Assembly (NCBI GenBank): GCA_023376005.1
Contig: CM042142.1
Span: 49,833,969 to 49,897,968 of the forward strand
Direction: 5' to 3'
Origin: Doryteuthis pealeii
Taxonomy: Eukaryota; Mollusca; Cephalopoda; Myopsida; Loliginidae
DNA length: 64,000 bases
The notes under the pieces are model-generated. The model made no database searches and was not told the origin of the DNA. It worked only from the letters and a program-made list of their open reading frames with translations. How positions within the stretch are numbered: position 1 is the stretch's first letter; each line of letters starts with the position of its first letter. Of this stretch, positions 1 through 11,402 are shown in pieces. The translations under genes and the position numbers were made by a program.

Positions 1-124
1 AATTCGCCATGGTGTTCATTTCTTCACACACAGGCATCAACTGACTCTAGTTTGCTGCACAGTAGACAAAAGCTGAAACAAAGCACATGCATGAAATTAA
101 CATGTTAAAATGGCGACAGTTCAC

Positions 125-172
<48 letters not shown>

Positions 173-232
173 AAAAACTTATTTCCAGCATTACTAAATG
201 GTGCTTTATCGTTGGGGTATGATGTTGTCTCT

Positions 233-275
<43 letters not shown>
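125..275. repeat. Two (TA)n microsatellites
   Basis: Two TA dinucleotide tracts of about 40-45 bp at 127-170 and 235-275, separated by 64 bp of unique sequence. Open frames here read as alternating Ile-Tyr and are not genes. Bases 276-924 are AT-rich with no recognisable feature. Confidence 0.95.
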
Positions 276-278
<3 letters not shown>

Positions 279-924
279 AAGTATATGAGAGAATTTGTCC
301 ATTTGGTTCACAGCGACCTAGAATGTATGGTTTAACCAAAATTCATAAGCCTAACACCTCTCATGTTTATGGTTGGCTCTGCCCAACATGGATGGGAAAA
401 TGGTTAGTTAAAAAAATTTATCCTGTTCAGAAATTTTCCTGTTGGCGTAAACAATGACACTAGATAAGCATTGTTTTGTTGCTTTGATCTTTTTTTTTCT
501 ATCTTTTTCTATGTTTTTTAGTAATACCAGTTAGTGATCTACAGCGAAAATAAAAATAAACGGAAAAACGGTTGGTGTTCGATTTTTGTTTTGACACAAG
601 TTGTCACTGGCAAAAAGAAGTAGAAGAACCCAAAAATGATCATTAAGGAGTAACCTTATAAATAGATAGGTAGGTAACATAGTGAAAAATTTGAAAAATT
701 TGAAAAAACACAGGTTCAAATAAAATGAGTGATATGTATTCAGCCAACATTGCTGTGTTTCAATCTGTTTAGTAGATCTTCTTCAGGGCTTTTGTTGATA
801 TAAGGATAAGTAAAAGTAAAATTTATCACAGAATAATAAATAGACTGTGATAGTTTTTTGTTGATCAGTTTGTTTAAAAATGTTTTACATAGGTAGGTAA
901 ATAGGTAGGAGCAAGTTTATTTCG

Positions 925-1485
925 GTTGGTTGGTTGGTTGGTTGAATTTTACGGCTTGTCAAATCTTGGGTTATTTAATGCTGAAGACGTTTTTGTTTTA
1001 TTAATTCTTCTTCTTTTTTTTTTTCGATTTAACTCATAACTTGGACCCTAATAGTACAACCACTCAGGGTTCGAGTGAAACAGGGAGTTATGGTATTTAT
1101 TTTTAGAAAATTAAAAAAAAACTCATTTTGATATAGGCTGGACCCTAACAGGTATTATCACTTCGGGTCCGGGTGTGCCTGAGAGTAATGATAATGAAGA
1201 GGTACTCCACACTCCCCAGAGTTCCAAAATTGGAATTTCACCATTAGATGCAGTTTAACGTCATACACAAGACACGAAGACCCTCAGCCACCACCTTCTA
1301 TCACATATATGATAAAAAGGGTTGCGCGATTGCCATAAGGGCAATAGGGTTGGGACAATCATATAAGCTTGGCCTGAGCAGCCGATTGATAGAAGAGGTC
1401 TTTTTCCGACCGACCGTTTGGCCCTACTCCCGTACTCCACGTTCCCCAGAGCTCCAGAACAGGAACCTCACCACCAGATAATGTT
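925..1485 (+). repeat. R3 interspersed repeat (TTGG-headed family)
   Basis: Starts with a (TTGG)n run, then a segment on the theme 'acggcatgtcaactcttg' and 'atgccgaagacg', then 'ggaccctaacaggtactacc', then a 'cactccccagagctccagaa' segment. The same order recurs at least ten times in the window on both strands. This copy repeats the 'ggaccctaa' block (about 1045 and 1140) and has an extra 'ctccagaacagg' block at its end. No coding capacity is visible. The family resembles a long non-autonomous retroelement, but its class is not decided here. Confidence 0.75.
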
Positions 1486-2219
1486 TAGCGAGCAAGTTTA
1501 TTGAGATGTAGACAGCGGTAGTTATTGCATATCGATCATCTATAATTTGATTTACAAGCGTGAAAGTTATTTTGGCGGGAAAGTAGGAAAACCAAATAAG
1601 ATGAAGTGGCCCAGAGCAAAGAGACGGAACGGGGGTAGGAGGAGAGGAGGAAGAGGAAGGGGATGAGGAGGTTGAAACAGGAAGTAAGGACACGCCGTTT
1701 AGTAATTAGGCTCCCTACAGAGAAGCATGCTGTATTTTTCATGGTGAATTTCGTCGTTCTGTTGCTTATTAGAAGTCTTCTTCTTTCTTTTTTTTCTTCT
1801 TTTTCCTTTTTATTTATTTATTTATTTATTTATTTGTCTTGCGCGTTGATTATTTCACAGAACTTGTGACTTCCATTTTCTACATGAGAAATTATATTTA
1901 ATTAACCTTCTCGTCATTCGCTCATCATTAAGATAATATAGAAATATTATCAAAACAAAAACAAAATAAAATAAAAAAAAGAACTGTACAACGAAGAGGA
2001 TAACGTCAATGGTATAGATATTTATTTCCAATTATTCAAATTAGAAGCTCCTGCTGATTATATCCTGAAATGAGGTGCGTCGGGTCAGTTTTAAGTACGA
2101 AACAAGTGCTCATGCCTCTAAGTCTTCCGATTTTATTCAACACGATCAAGCACAATAAGTAGTTAGCATTAATTATGAATAAATAACGAAAAAACAATTA
2201 AATTTAAACTTTTACCCAA
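1486..2219. other. AT-rich spacer with no recognised gene
   Basis: Contains an ATTT tetranucleotide run near 1810-1835 and poly-A/T-rich stretches. No gene, RNA gene or repeat family recognised. Confidence 0.6.
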
Positions 2220-2225
2220 AAGTAA

Positions 2226-2560
2226 GTAAAGTCGGCGGTGTGGCCTATTGTCGCATCATCCGGGCAGCGACACCGAAGTTAAGCAGCGATGAGCCTGTTC
2301 AATACTCAAATGGGTAACCCTTTAATCAACAGTTGTAAGTAAACTGAATATCTAAAGGACTTAATTCGGCATTAAATAACCCAAAGGAGTTGATATGCCG
2401 TAACACAAAACAACCAACTAGACGGACAGAGAGGGAGTCAATCCTCTTTTCAATAGCACCCGACCAGGGATATTGTTTTTTCGTCTGAGTTGGAGCGCCA
2501 CACCCACCATCAGCTCCTCACTTCACCATTTCCAAGATGTGCTACTCATGCGCTGTTGTC
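2226..2560 (-). repeat. SINE-A copy split by a 5S-like/R3 insertion
   Basis: Two parts of the tRNA-derived SINE-A on the minus strand (2226-2270 and about 2420-2560) are separated by about 150 bp that is absent from other SINE-A copies. The sequence abutting the left break (cgggcagcga) is echoed at the right break (cggacagaga), which looks like a decayed target duplication. The insert is annotated separately. Confidence 0.6.
2271..2419 (+). repeat. 5S rRNA-like fragment joined to an R3 head
   Basis: Bases 2271-2320 (accgaagttaagcagcg, then gagcctgttcaatact and atgggtaacc) follow the internal promoter half of eukaryotic 5S rRNA, with its usual GAAGUUAAGCA, AGUACU and AUGGG-ACC landmarks. The first half of 5S is absent, so this is not a working rRNA gene. 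It is followed by an R3 head in reverse ('gttgatatgccgt', 'caaccaac'). A related 5S-like block lies at 28.57 kb. A 5S-derived SINE is likely; a 5S pseudogene is the alternative. Confidence 0.55.
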
Positions 2561-2629
2561 ATGTTTAACTGTTTGTCTACTTTAATCCGCTTACAGTGGC
2601 TCTCCCACCACTGCAATCCTATCATAAGC

Positions 2630-2860
2630 AAAGTACAAAAACTGATGGTTAGTTCATTATAATTGCGCAGAAGGACTCAGATTACAATGATGATAGGGCT
2701 TTATTTGAATAGAACAAGTACTGAGGCGAATAGATAGTGAATTTTGAAATATTCCATCATACAGGTAAAAAAATACCAAGAAAATTTGGTACAGCCGTGG
2801 AGGTAATTTGGTAGGCAAAGTTTTAAAGAACAAAAAAGTGAACAGACTGAGCAAAAAAAT
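2630..2860 (+). repeat. R4 interspersed repeat
   Basis: About 230 bp beginning 'acaaaaactgatggttag' and running through 'ctttatttgaatagaa' and 'ttggtacagccgtgg'. It is closely similar to 28.74-28.94 kb and to the tandem units at 29.09-29.50 kb. No coding content. Bases 2861-3109 show nothing recognisable. Confidence 0.7.
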
Positions 2861-3109
2861 CTATGAAAATACGATCTTTAAATCCATAGCCTGACACATA
2901 TTTTTTGTTGAATTTTGGTGTGAAAATTTCAGTGTTGGGATTCATTGATTAATGCTCTACAACCTGAATTCTACGAAGAATACGATCATTAAATTCGTAG
3001 CTTGACACACTTATTAGTTAAATTAGTTAAACGAAGTTTGAAAATCACATAGGTGAGAAACTGTCAGTTACAAAACACCGTTGAATTCATGTCTTCACCA
3101 CCTAACGCC

Positions 3110-3212
3110 CCTCCCCCAACGAGCAGGATGTGACACAATGTCAATTTCTTGAGTGGAGTTTAACAGGTTTGAATTCAGAGTTTTTTCTTCTCCTACCATT
3201 ATACTATGCACT

Positions 3213-3260
<48 letters not shown>

Positions 3261-3262
3261 TA
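3110..3262 (-). repeat. SINE-B fragment next to (TA)n
   Basis: Bases 3110-3215 match the tail half of SINE-B in reverse (cgagcaggatgtgacaca, then tttaacaggtttgaattcag and cttctcctac). A (TA)n tract follows at 3218-3262. Here the (TA)n lies on the body side of the fragment, not at the SINE 3' end. Confidence 0.7.
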
Positions 3263-3410
3263 CGTTTTTAAAAGCCAATGTTATAAAATATTCCGACTGC
3301 AGTTTCTTGCCGTAGCAATTCTTCAGGGAATTTTAAATTTTAAAATTTTAAATCGATTTTTATTAACCCAGAAGTAAATTTGTTTGTTTCGCAGATTAGC
3401 AAAGATTCGT

Positions 3411-3412
<2 letters not shown>

Positions 3413-3458
<46 letters not shown>

Positions 3459-3465
3459 ACACACA

Positions 3466-3531
<66 letters not shown>

Positions 3532-3649
3532 GGAATAGAGAATGAATGAGAAAAGTATTGGCATATAAAGGTGCTCAATATTAATATAGCAGAGCATATT
3601 TACAATCATTGCATAGGCATGAAACTAATAGTAATGAGATTTAATAACC

Positions 3650-3700
<51 letters not shown>
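3413..3700. repeat. Compound (TA)n/(CA)n microsatellites
   Basis: A TA tract (3413-3435), a CA-rich tract (3436-3471) and a TA tract (3472-3528), then a separate TA tract at 3653-3699. Bases 3701-4408 are AT-rich with nothing recognised. Confidence 0.95.
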
Positions 3701-3701
<1 letters not shown>

Positions 3702-4407
3702 TGAACAAAATTGATAAGACAAACAGGAATATTTCTTTTGTGTTGTTTATTTTTCTCAACTAGTTACAACCTTGGCTCATTTTCAGTGGAAAATTTATTG
3801 TTGAAAAAATTGAATTTAGAGAGTTTTTGTTTTTTTTAATTAAAATAATTTTTAAAGTGTTTGACAGGCTACTATAATCCGGGTAGAGAAGTGTATTAGA
3901 AGTGGCGAGTCCATCTGTTCTGTGAAAAATATTTCTTTTTATATGTATGTATGCATGCAATTTTGATGCCAGATTTACCACGTGACTTAGAGTGTTAACC
4001 ATGTGACTAAAAACCAAAGAATTCATATTTATTCAGTTGAATTTAACAGATGTCAGACGTGCCGAATACAAGTTCATCTGAAGATTGACAACGTGAAACT
4101 CTGAGTCTTAATTTTTTTCCTATTTTTATTATCATCCTCATGTAGGTCTTTATAATCATGCTCTACTTAAGGTATTGAGCACTCTCTACATATAAAACTT
4201 ACAAAATCCTTCCGGTGTTTTTTTCTTTTGGCCAATACATACGATACTGATGATTAATTTCAGAAAGTACGAATGTGCTGGTCTTTTACTTATTATTTTT
4301 TTTTAATTTTCCCCAATTTCAGTTTGAAAATTGTTTTTATTTTGAAAAACTGAATTACCTGGCTTTTTTCCACACCGTAGAGTTTAGAAGTAAAAAAAAT
4401 TAAAAAA

Positions 4408-4408
<1 letters not shown>

Positions 4409-4473
<65 letters not shown>
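4409..4473. repeat. (TA)n microsatellite
   Basis: About 65 bp of uninterrupted TA, directly followed by unique sequence and then the SINE-C head. Confidence 0.95.
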
Positions 4474-4475
<2 letters not shown>

Positions 4476-4498
4476 TGGCTTTACATACATACAGATAT

Positions 4499-4640
4499 GT
4501 GTATTAAAACAGTTACAATCACCTTCGCATTCTGTGGGTGACGATAGCCGAACGGTTAAGCTGTCCGACTGCTGCCTAATCGATCTGAGTTCTATCCCGG
4601 TTTAGGTAACTCACAAAATGTTTCGCTACAATGAAGAGAC
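4499..4640 (+). repeat. SINE-C, tRNA-like copy
   Basis: A tRNA-like stretch with an A-box-like block (gatagccgaacggttaagc, about 4542-4560) and a B-box-like block (gagttctatcccgg, about 4587-4600). The segment upstream ('cttcgcattctgtgggtga') recurs at 63.94 kb with the same tRNA-like head, so this is a dispersed element and not a lone tRNA gene. The cloverleaf looks too degraded for a functional tRNA. Confidence 0.6.
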
Positions 4641-4671
4641 TTGATAATTCGAAACACGTGTCTGTGGATGA

Positions 4672-4684
4672 CTCTCTCTCTCTA

Positions 4685-4740
<56 letters not shown>
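4672..4740. repeat. (CT)n then (TA)n microsatellite
   Basis: A CT tract of about 34 bp passes directly into a TA tract of about 34 bp, followed by GA-rich sequence. Bases 4741-5190 contain nothing I recognise. Confidence 0.95.
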
Positions 4741-4744
<4 letters not shown>

Positions 4745-5197
4745 AGAGAAAGAGACAGAGAGTTGGGGGTTGGCTCAATATGCGCACCATTAACAATACT
4801 ATGGAAGTATCGTCGCTAGATGAAATGTTTTTTGACACGTGAATATCCGCGTTTATCGTGAGCGAGTGAGATTCGATTTTTTCGCACTACAAATGCGAAA
4901 ATACGGGTTCTATAATAAGCAAGTAGTTATTATCCATGACCGGTTTCTAAGACACAGTGTCCGACACAGTTTCATTTCTTTCTTCTTTTCACAGTCAATG
5001 GTCAAATAATACTCTATCAACTGAGCGAATAAACTTCGAAGTTGATCCGGCTGCCTTGATTCACGTTACAAATCTTGCAGTGTATTCTACTGTCGTTGTT
5101 CTCCCCTCACCGTCTCATAATAATCGTTTCATTTATTGTATCCTTTCATTTTAGCAGTCCGTCGCAGACGAAGATAGCATCAGCCCCATGTCGTTGA

Positions 5198-5790
5198 TCA
5201 GTTATGCACCCTCTGGTGGCCAATTAGTCCAATTCTGTACTTGCAGATGCGGTCACACACATTGCAAGTGAAATTTCCGTCTGCATTCTGTGGTGCATGA
5301 CGACAAAGACGTCGCCGCTCTACAGCCCTATTGAGCTCCATATTGAGTCGCCCAGCTTCTGTTCGTACGTGTCTCACCAACCATGTCTGTTTGAGGCCAG
5401 ATCTTCCAGACTTAAAGGTGTAATGGCGTATTTCTTCAGAGTCGTCTTCATATGGTCTCTGAACTGCTTTCGGGGTCCTCCTGCCTTCGAGTGCCTTCTG
5501 CGAGTTCACCATAAAGTACTTTACGAGCTGCTCAGCTCCTGTGTGGCACGTGTCTCGCCAACCATATCTGCTGGAGGCCAGGTCTTCTAGACTTAAAGGT
5601 GTAATGGCGTATTTCTTCAGAGTCGTCTTCATATGATCTCTGAACTGCTTTCGGAGTCCTCCCGCCCTTCGAGTGCCTTCTGTGAGTTCACCATAAAGTA
5701 CTTTTCGGAAGAATCTGTCTCCACGCATGCGAATGGTATGACCCAACCATCGCGGTTGGCGTTGCGAAGTGCGATGGTTGAGTCACATTC
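5198..5790 (-). pseudogene. LINE reverse transcriptase 3' end with C-terminal zinc finger (decayed)
   Basis: A minus-strand frame gives the C-terminal end typical of many animal non-LTR retrotransposon polyproteins. It begins with a WLGHTIRM motif, then FRKVLYGEL, and near the end has a CNVC...H...H zinc knuckle (C-x2-C and H-x3-H spacing, 'CNVCDRICKYRIGLIGHQRVH'-like and not spelled further). Known LINE proteins of this type end shortly after such a finger. The reverse transcriptase core and endonuclease are absent, so the copy is 5'-truncated, as is usual for LINE insertions. About 180-195 bp in the middle is tandemly duplicated, and the second unit runs in another frame, so the frame is open by chance and the protein is broken. 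No function is expected. Exact clade (RTE, Jockey-like or other) is not decided. Confidence 0.75.
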
Positions 5791-6570
5791 ATATGAAAAC
5801 TAGCAGCGGCTACCTGGCGTCGCCTGGGTAGAGGGAGATTTTTAAAAGTTAGTCTCGCAGATCCATTATTACCGAATCGGGAGTTGAATCCTCGTGGTAT
5901 GTACCATTTAAATCCCTATGTAAAAAAATAGACCTTGCATTGATCCAGCTACTCTGAAAATAAATGTTAATGTCTACTATCTAAAATATTAAATGAAAAA
6001 AAATCCATGCTGTTATCATTTAAATTTTATTTTTTAATTATCTTCACGAATATAAATCAAATCTCTATTATTTTTGCTAAAAAACAAGCCCTAATGATAT
6101 TTAATGTGTATATCTATATTTACTTTGTCGTTAATTGTTTTATTTTCGAAATTTCCTCCGGACATATGCATACACACAAATGCCCTTTATATATGTATAG
6201 ATGTAACAATCATTATGGGACAGATGTATCTCTTAATAGAAGCTTCCGTTGAATATGGGATTATTTTTAGAAGCTAAAATCTATTTTGCGAACTAAACTG
6301 AGATCGGATAATGAAGTGACTAAACTTGTGTGACATTTGAATACATTGACTTCACCGATCGGAGAAATAACGACCTGGGAAAGTTGAGATTTAAAAAAAA
6401 AAATACTAAAAGTAGACACGACTGGATGGGAAATGTGATCCAGTAGGAATTGTGCAAGAATTGAATGTCACCATTCACTACTAAATGGTATATGCACAAA
6501 CCGGCATCAATCCTAGAGAATGAGACAAATAAAATTCTCGCCATATATAGGTGTGTTTGTGCAAAAACAA
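5791..6570. other. AT-rich spacer
   Basis: No gene or clear repeat. A short 14-bp inverted match (tgcacaaacc near 6492 and ggtgtgtttgtgca near 6550) precedes the TA tract at 6570. Confidence 0.5.
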
Positions 6571-6573
6571 TAT

Positions 6574-6604
<31 letters not shown>
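6571..6604. repeat. Interrupted (TA)n
   Basis: About 34 bp of TA broken by one 'aaa'. It is the first of four TA tracts interleaved with hairpins in the next 900 bp. Confidence 0.9.
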
Positions 6605-6678
6605 GTTAATCCTTTGTTAGTATTAGAGAAATGAGAATAAATTGCTTGATTACTTCTGTAAGAGCTGTATTTATTTAT

Positions 6679-6831
6679 TATAGTGTACAATACATTTAAA
6701 GTGCGATTACTACTACTGGTTTCTGAGCAGCATTTTACTACGGCTGCCCGTCTTCACGGCAATACCCTTATGAAAAAATTAAAATGCCGTTCAGAAACCT
6801 GGGGTAGTAATTGCTTTAATGTATTGTACAC

Positions 6832-6835
<4 letters not shown>
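6679..6835. repeat. Hairpin element, 157 bp, about 55-bp arms
   Basis: Outer arm tatagtgtacaatacattta at 6679-6698 is mirrored by its complement ending at 6835. The pairing continues inward through 'attacta' and 'ctgagcagcattt', with a few mismatches. One side abuts a (TA)n tract. The size and form fit a small MITE, with TA as a possible target duplication. No coding content. Confidence 0.7.
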
Positions 6836-6867
<32 letters not shown>

Positions 6868-6877
6868 ATATATATAT
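6831..6877. repeat. (TA)n microsatellite
   Basis: TA tract with one TTATA break, beginning at the end of the 157-bp hairpin. Confidence 0.95.
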
Positions 6878-7022
6878 GTTCTTTGGTGGGGTACCAAGTT
6901 ATTTGGTATTAGGATGATTTTAAACTGGTCCTGTCCTCCAACTGTTCGGTGTTGCAAAGTTCAGATCCGATTTGAGAGCTCAATATTTACTCTTTATAGA
7001 CAGATCAAAGTAATTTGTAAAG

Positions 7023-7104
7023 AAAAAGGGCTTAAAGACCGGGTATTCAGCGATTATGTGGAAATGGATCATAATTGCTGAATACCCGGTCTTTAAGCTT
7101 TTTT
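7023..7104. repeat. Near-perfect hairpin with 21-bp exact arms
   Basis: Arms at 7031-7051 and 7077-7097 are exact reverse complements (core 'cttaaagaccgggtattcag'), extended by A-rich and T-rich ends, with a 25-base loop. It lies immediately before a (TA)n tract. Confidence 0.85.
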
Positions 7105-7112
7105 TCTTTTCA

Positions 7113-7140
7113 AATATATATATATATATATATATAATAT

Positions 7141-7174
<34 letters not shown>

Positions 7175-7175
7175 A
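7113..7175. repeat. (TA)n microsatellite
   Basis: About 60 bp of TA with two AATA breaks. Confidence 0.95.
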
Positions 7176-7311
7176 AATAAAAAGAAGGTATGCAAAATGT
7201 ATTATGATTTAATTTTTTTTTTTTATTTTATAAAAATAAAAATTTAAGAAAATCTTTTAAAAACCAATATCCATTTTACGAACTTTCTTTTATATATATG
7301 TATATAAAAAA

Positions 7312-7362
7312 TTGACTTTGTGTCACATCCTGCTCGTGCGGAGGAGTTGATAAATATATATA
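7312..7362 (+). repeat. SINE-B tail fragment ending in (TA)n
   Basis: Matches only the last 50 bp of SINE-B ('gtgtcacatcctgctcgtg', 'ggaggagttgataaa'), followed by a short TA run as in full copies. Confidence 0.7.
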
Positions 7363-7429
7363 TATGGAGAAAGGTAGACAAATACGGGATCCATACAACA
7401 TCCCGTGTTTGTCTAACTTTCTCCATATA
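7361..7429. repeat. Hairpin with 30-bp arms and 9-base loop
   Basis: Arms 7361-7390 and 7400-7429 pair at 28 of 30 positions (outer end tatatggagaaaggtagaca). The arms begin and end in TATA and the structure sits directly in the (TA)n tail of the SINE-B fragment. Confidence 0.85.
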
Positions 7430-7453
7430 CTGTTGGATTAATTTTCTCTTATT

Positions 7454-7454
<1 letters not shown>

Positions 7455-7525
<71 letters not shown>
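7455..7525. repeat. (CT)n then (TA)n microsatellite
   Basis: Short CT run (7455-7468) followed by about 55 bp of TA. Bases 7526-8213 hold a purine-rich GGGAGA stretch at 7660-7760 and nothing else recognised. Confidence 0.95.
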
Positions 7526-7526
<1 letters not shown>

Positions 7527-8215
7527 TAAGCCTTATTGAATGTGACGGACGAGGAAAATTATATCTAATTTTATTCAGCTTTTCTTGTTTCAAGGTAACG
7601 TAATTAAGAATGAAATTAAGAAGGGAGTGTAAGACCTCTCAATCATCTTTTCTTTCGATGGGAGAGAAAGGGAGAGGGGTGAGGTGGACGGGAGAGAGGG
7701 GGGAGGAGAGAAAGGGACGGGAGAGAAGGGGAGAGGAGAGAGATGGTGACAGAGAGGGGGGTTTATATGTTAGCATGCGCAAATGAATATGTGCCTGTGT
7801 AAGTACGTCAAATGAAATCACAAAATCAGCGTATTATAAAGTCGTTCAAATAGAAATGTTTTGTGTTGACTTTTCTGGAAAACCCCCACTTTTAAAATTA
7901 GAGTGTTTAAATATGACATTAACAAATTATTTATTGAATTCTTTATTTCGACCATGTTCATTTTAGGCCAATCCGATTTCAAAGCCTAACCCTCGTATTT
8001 CATCATTTTTTTTTCCGAATTGTAGATAAATTATTGTTGAATAAATATAGTTTCCTCTCAAGAATGAAAAAAAATATAACAAAATATATTGCAAAATTAA
8101 TCAGCTTATTGAATATTTTATGCGCAGATCCCAAACCATGAGTATCTTTTTAGAGCTATGAAAGTTTTTGAGAGACTTACATATTTAAGAAGTGGTCCTT
8201 TTTTGTTGGTTGTGT

Positions 8216-8335
8216 GAATAATGGAAGAGCAAGGGCCGATACAGGTTGGCAAATATTATTGAACAGCAAGGATCGATACAAATTGGCAAATCTTATGGAA
8301 GGGCTGATACGGGTTGGCAAATTCTATGCTTGTTT
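8216..8335. repeat. Short tandem repeat, about 40-43-bp unit, three copies
   Basis: Three imperfect units share 'gggccgatacaggttggcaa' or a close variant (about 8233, 8272 and 8306). A frame runs through them, but it has no recognised domain. Confidence 0.7.
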
Positions 8336-8339
8336 ACAA

Positions 8340-10829
8340 TTTCTTAAGATAGGTTTTGCCGGCTATTTAACATCAAAGCAAATAGTCAAGTGGTCAGTTG
8401 ACTACTATGTAAATTTAATTGGAATAATTCCAAACTCAAAGCTTGTGTGCGTTGAGATCAAACTGGTTTCGTTGAAAAGAAACGTTAATGTGTTTTAAGA
8501 AAAAAAATCCTTTTCCATTATTCAGAAAAAAAAATTCAATTTTTAATGCTTTCATTCGTTTTAAAAGTCAAAATGAAAGTTAACTTCTTTTTTCGATTTT
8601 CATTAACCTTTAACGTTAATATTTTCCCTCTAATTTCTATTTCGTTTTATAATTCAATTTACCATAGCAAAATCGGAAGAACGAACAACTTTGGAGGCTT
8701 CAATTGATCTTTCTCTCTCTCTCTCTTTTTTTTTCTTTTTTCTTTTTGTATTGTTACTTTCCATGACTTTAATAATCAGACTTAGGAAGTTTATTCATTT
8801 CTTGTAAATAAAATGGTGGCAAGAGGATGCTATGAGTTTGACTGCTTTTCTAATGTTTACCTCTTCGTGGCTTTTCTGTATAAAACTGTTCGTTGCTTAG
8901 AGCAGATTAATCAAGAAATTACAAAAAAAGTATAAATAAATAAAAATAAAATAAAATAAACACATAAATAAATAAATAAATGCATCAAGATATTCAAAGC
9001 AATAACGAAGTAACCCGGATGAGAAATGAGGTATGGAGTGGGAGATGAAGCCCTATAACATCGTGGCAGTATTTTAATGCGAACCACATAAAGAAATACG
9101 GGGAAACACACAAATACAAAATGTATTCATATAAATTTCAATATGCGTGTTTATGTCTAGATATTAAAAATAAATGCAATAACAGTAAGTGGCACCATCA
9201 GATTTGATATTTCCGTCTTCATCCCCCCCCTTCTCCCGCCAAAACCAGAAGTAATAATAATAGCAATAATAAGGTTATTGTTAAAAAGAAACCCCGAGAA
9301 CAGAGAGCAAATAAATAAAGAGAAAAGGCGAGGCCGCTGAAGTAGCTTGTTCTTTGACAAGGATGAAGAACAACGATGAATAATTACATCATTACCGAGT
9401 GTAATAATAATCAATAGATGCCAGCAGCCCATCTCTTGATATTGATTACTGAAAGCTTCCTCTTTGGCCAAATCAAAGATCTTTTGTTCAGTTGCATCTC
9501 CACTCGTGCGATCTTGTTTCCGCTTGCACACCCTCAGCAGCCATCCATCACCATTTAATAACCAATATTGTTACAGATATTTGAAAGCGGCTATTTGCGA
9601 TAAGCAACAGTCATTTCTGCATCTTATATACACTTTTTGTGGGCTTTTACTGCTTTCATTGCCTCCATCGATCGGTGGCCATGATCTTATAACGAAATAC
9701 CATTAATCTTTTCCCGCCGCTACACTAAGGTTGGATTTCTATAATATTCACTGAACAGGCGTTGACAACCAACACTAATTACTTGGGCCAGTTACCACTG
9801 AAATCAAATTAATTTGACACACAAATATGTTTCATTTTAGCAAATCATTTAATCAGCGACATTTTATTGAAATCCTTTCCTCGCTTCGGATAATCAAAGG
9901 AGACACGAACCTTTCAGAGGATAAAATGTTCTGGATGTTTCTTGGAGACGCTTAAGGAATGCTGTAATTATGGTTGCTGTCAGAAGCGACTCTGTTGGTT
10001 TGGAATAGAGCCCGGTCGATTTGATCAAATATACCATGAAAAGGGAAGGCAAGCAGAAGGCCTGTCAAAGGACACAAAGGCAGTGTAATATAGTGGCCTG
10101 CTTCGTGATTTTCGCATGAGAAAGTTAATTTCAAATCTGTTGTCTGGTTGAGATTTTATTTACAAGTCGAAATTTGCGGCCAAGTCGTTGCAGCGAGTAC
10201 CTTGCTGGAAAGCAGGATTGGACTGATGTAGACTGTTGTTATTGTTGTTGCTGGAAGATGTTTGAACCGAATCCGGACTTGGCAAGCCGGTGCAATAACC
10301 GTGTAGTTAGACAAGCATAAAGGCTGAAGAGCTAATGGTTTTTCCTTCTAGATGTTTATATTACCTTTCATTCGCCAATAGAGATTATTTGAGATCAGTA
10401 AATGTAGGTGTTGTTCTGGTGGTTGCGCGCGCGATAATATTGGTAATAGGCCTCGTTTTGGGGAAATGCTGGATGTAGCTAACGGAAGTAACTTGGCTAA
10501 ATTAAAAATGCCACCCAGCCCAACCCACCCCGCAAAGCAACTGACGAGTCAGAAGATTAATTGATTCATTTTGAATTTTAATCGATGCCCTCCCCCTTTC
10601 CTCTTCCCCTTTCTTCTTCCCTTTCCTCTTTCATAGACGATATTTATGTTCTTGTAGACTTGTTCGTTTTTTTTTATTTCATATTTTATCATTAATTTTA
10701 GAGCGGAAAAAAGAAAGATTTTTAATGTAAGGCAGCCTCTCTTTGGATGTAAATTTTATTTAATGCAATTCCAATAAGGTTTTATTCATTTGTCTCACAA
10801 GAAACCCGTACAATATCATTAGAATTTTG
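8340..10829. other. Long stretch without recognised features
   Basis: About 2.5 kb of AT-rich DNA of ordinary complexity. It contains a short (TC)n at 8710-8727, an (AAAT)-type run at 8935-8982 and an ATT/AAT-rich stretch near 9253-9275. Open frames are short and match nothing I recognise. It is the least repetitive part of the window, so a regulatory element or a non-coding exon could lie here unseen. Confidence 0.5.
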
Positions 10830-10832
10830 GAA

Positions 10833-11235
10833 GATGGTTGGCTGGTTGGTTGGTTGGTTGGTTGGGTTGGTTTTACGGCATGTCAACTCTTGTTGGGTTA
10901 TTTTATGCCGAAGACGTTTTTGTTTTTTTAATTCTTGTTGAGTATTCAATTTTTTCTAAAACTCATTTTTTCCTATTTAACCCATAGATGGGACCCTAAC
11001 AGGTACTACCACTCCAGGTCAGAGGGGAGTTGAGAGTAATGGCAATGAAGTGGTACTCCACACTCCCCTAAAGTTCTAGAATTGGATCCTCACCACGAGA
11101 AACAGTTTTAAATCATACCAAGGAAACGAAAATGGTTTGGTTTGATTTCTTTGTGTAATAGCATATCAACCTTCGATGGCCATTTAATGCCAAAGCTACC
11201 CTTGTAGAAGAACAGTAGTGGTACTATTTAACCCA
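10833..11235 (+). repeat. R3 copy plus a second partial R3 head
   Basis: TTGG run at 10838-10869, 'ttacggcatgtcaactcttg' and 'atgccgaagacg', then 'gggaccctaacaggtactac' and the 'ctccacactcccc' block to about 11115. A second, weaker head ('ggtttggtttgatttc', 'gcatatcaacc') occupies 11136-11235. Confidence 0.7.
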
Positions 11236-11269
11236 TAGCTAGAGGGATGAGGGGGTATATACCTTTCCT

Positions 11270-11402
11270 AAGGGTATTCATCGGTAAATTTTGGAAGAGT
11301 CGTCGTTTACTAAACTTAGGAGAGAAGTATGGGGCACCCAGTAAGAATCGAACTCACTGACAATGGCCTGCTATACTAACTCGTATTAACCATTACATCA
11401 CC
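11270..11402 (-). repeat. tRNA-like SINE fragment related to SINE-B
   Basis: In reverse it has an A-box-like gatgtaatggttaatacg and a B-box-like gagttcgattctt, followed by 'acctttcctaagggtatt', which also follows the tRNA-like head in SINE-B. The tail half is missing. Confidence 0.6.

Noticed and set aside
2271..2320. A working 5S rRNA gene
   Set aside because: The first half of 5S is missing and the copy is embedded in an insertion within a SINE.
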